Positions 63,318 through 64,000 of a DNA stretch of 64,000 nt are shown here, one piece after another. Made by a program: the position numbers and the translations under genes. The stretch lies in the NCBI RefSeq assembly GCF_019972155.1, contig NZ_BOVL01000012.1, forward strand, positions 62,001 to 126,000, in the 5' to 3' direction. The notes under the pieces were generated by a model that was not told where the DNA came from, ran no database searches, and saw nothing but the letters and a program-made list of their open reading frames with translations. This DNA comes from Bradyrhizobium sp. RD5-C2. Its GTDB lineage: Bacteria > Pseudomonadota > Alphaproteobacteria > Rhizobiales > Xanthobacteraceae. Positions within the stretch are counted from its first letter, which is position 1. The number at the start of each line of letters is the position of its first letter.

Positions 63318-64000
63318 TCACCACCCCATCGCCGACGCGACCAGGCGGGTCAAGTCCGGATCGTCGAACGCCCGCGCGCTGGCGACCGCGCCGGCCGCGA
63401 GCAGATCGGCATGACCGAGCCCGGTTCGCATCCCGATCGTCGCGATGCCCGCCGCGGTCGCGGACTGGATGCCGGAGCGCGAATCCTCGAATGCGAGCGA
63501 AGCCTGTGCCTGCGCGCCTGCAAGGCGCAGCCCCTCGAGATACGGCAATGGATGCGGCTTGCCGTGCGCCAATTCATCGCCGATCACGAGCGCCTTGAAA
63601 CGGTGCGCGATGCCCAGTCCCGCGAGCAGCAGTTCAGCGTTCGGGCGCGGCGCGTTGGTCACCGCCACCATCGGCACGCCGGCGCGATCGGCCGCCTCGA
63701 GCAGCGCCATCAAGCCCGGCACCGGCACGATCTGGCCGGAGACCAATTCGCGGAAGATCCGCTCCTTCTCGCCGAGAATGCTGGCGCGACGTTCAGGCGG
63801 TTCGTGGGCGAGGAAACGCTCGCCGATCGACGCATTGGAGAAGCCTTGCAGCTCCTTGCCGAAACGCCCGTGATCGAAGCTGTGTCCATGGGGGCTGAGC
63901 ACCTGGTTGAACGCCGCCAGATGCAGCGGATCGGTGTCGGCGAGCGTGCCGTCGATATCGAACAGCAGCGCCTTGTTTTGTGTCTGCGACGCCCGGCCTT
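63318..64000 (-). CDS. HAD-superfamily phosphatase (5' partial)
   Basis: The frame is open to the window edge, so the start lies outside. Motif I is LFDIDGTLADTDPLH, motif II is AVTNAPRPN, the Lys is in GDELAHGKPHPLPY, and motif IV is FEDSRSGIQSA; these fit beta-phosphoglucomutase/phosphoglycolate phosphatase-like enzymes with a C1 cap. It lies 127 bp upstream of glpR on the same strand. A role in glycerol-3-phosphate or sugar-phosphate metabolism is possible from position only. Confidence 0.85.
   Translation of the reverse strand, partial: GRASQTQNKALLFDIDGTLADTDPLHLAAFNQVLSPHGHSFDHGRFGKELQGFSNASIGERFLAHEPPERRASILGEKERIFRELVSGQIVPVPGLMALLEAADRAGVPMVAVTNAPRPNAELLLAGLGIAHRFKALVIGDELAHGKPHPLPYLEGLRLAGAQAQASLAFEDSRSGIQSATAAGIATIGMRTGLGHADLLAAGAVASARAFDDPDLTRLVASAMGW

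Overview
This 64 kb window is a stretch of a high-GC alphaproteobacterial chromosome, most probably Bradyrhizobium or a close relative. The genus is inferred from gene architecture, not from a database search: a fused cytochrome b/c1 gene (fbcH), a fused trpE(G) preceded by a short Trp-Trp leader peptide, a glpRDSTPQV-type glycerol uptake cluster, and many intergenic palindromic repeats of rhizobial type. I see no tRNA, rRNA, transposase, phage gene or CRISPR array; the window is mostly core chromosome with a few accessory genes.

Layout. 1-6.0 kb: the end of smc, an Rsm22-like methyltransferase, a frameshifted membrane gene, a lemA/M48 protease pair and two MinD/ParA-like P-loop ATPases. 6.0-9.1 kb (minus): apt and trpE(G) with a trpL attenuator. 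9.1-13.8 kb: a VOC-fold dioxygenase, a dienelactone hydrolase, and petA-fbcH (bc1 complex). 14.0-17.6 kb (plus): trmL, queE, a queD-like gene, hemF, a HAD hydrolase and a DUF2158 protein. 17.6-21.3 kb (minus): a five-gene chain (DUF1285, NUDIX, DUF6111, cca, TSUP) joined by 4-nt stop/start overlaps. 21.5-28.4 kb (plus): a moxR-DUF58-BatA/DUF4159 operon of the aerotolerance type. 28.5-31.5 kb: a perfect Zur-like palindrome, a DUF2946 protein and a ZnuD-like TonB receptor. 31.5-44 kb: small single genes, including a HiPIP, a ScfR/RamB-like regulator, a trypsin-like protease and htpX, separated by repeats. 44.3-45.9 kb: a hybrid histidine kinase with an ethylene-receptor-type transmembrane domain. 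46-54 kb: a MltB-type transglycosylase, DUF1993, SDR, an Old Yellow Enzyme, and a divergent marR/FAD-monooxygenase pair with twin operators. 54-64 kb (minus): the glycerol cluster (glpR, glpD, glpS, glpT, glpP, glpQ, DUF2160, glpV) with a HAD phosphatase upstream.

How the genes work together. The glp genes encode ABC uptake of glycerol, oxidation of glycerol-3-phosphate, and a DeoR-type repressor; no glycerol kinase is in the window. petA and fbcH supply the Rieske protein and the fused cytochrome b/c1 precursor of one respiratory complex. The Zur-like site, DUF2946 gene and receptor form a plausible zinc-starvation unit.

The most striking observations are (1) the histidine kinase whose first about 80 residues carry every key residue of the plant ETR1 ethylene-binding pocket at a constant offset of ten, including the Cys/His copper ligands; (2) a trpL attenuator whose -35 spacing predicts a transcript starting at the AUG; (3) the Zur-type operator before the zinc receptor; (4) a QueD homologue lacking the catalytic Cys; (5) four 23-bp tandem repeats between two P-loop ATPase genes; and (6) two unrelated-locus M48 proteases that share a GPWG C-terminal motif.
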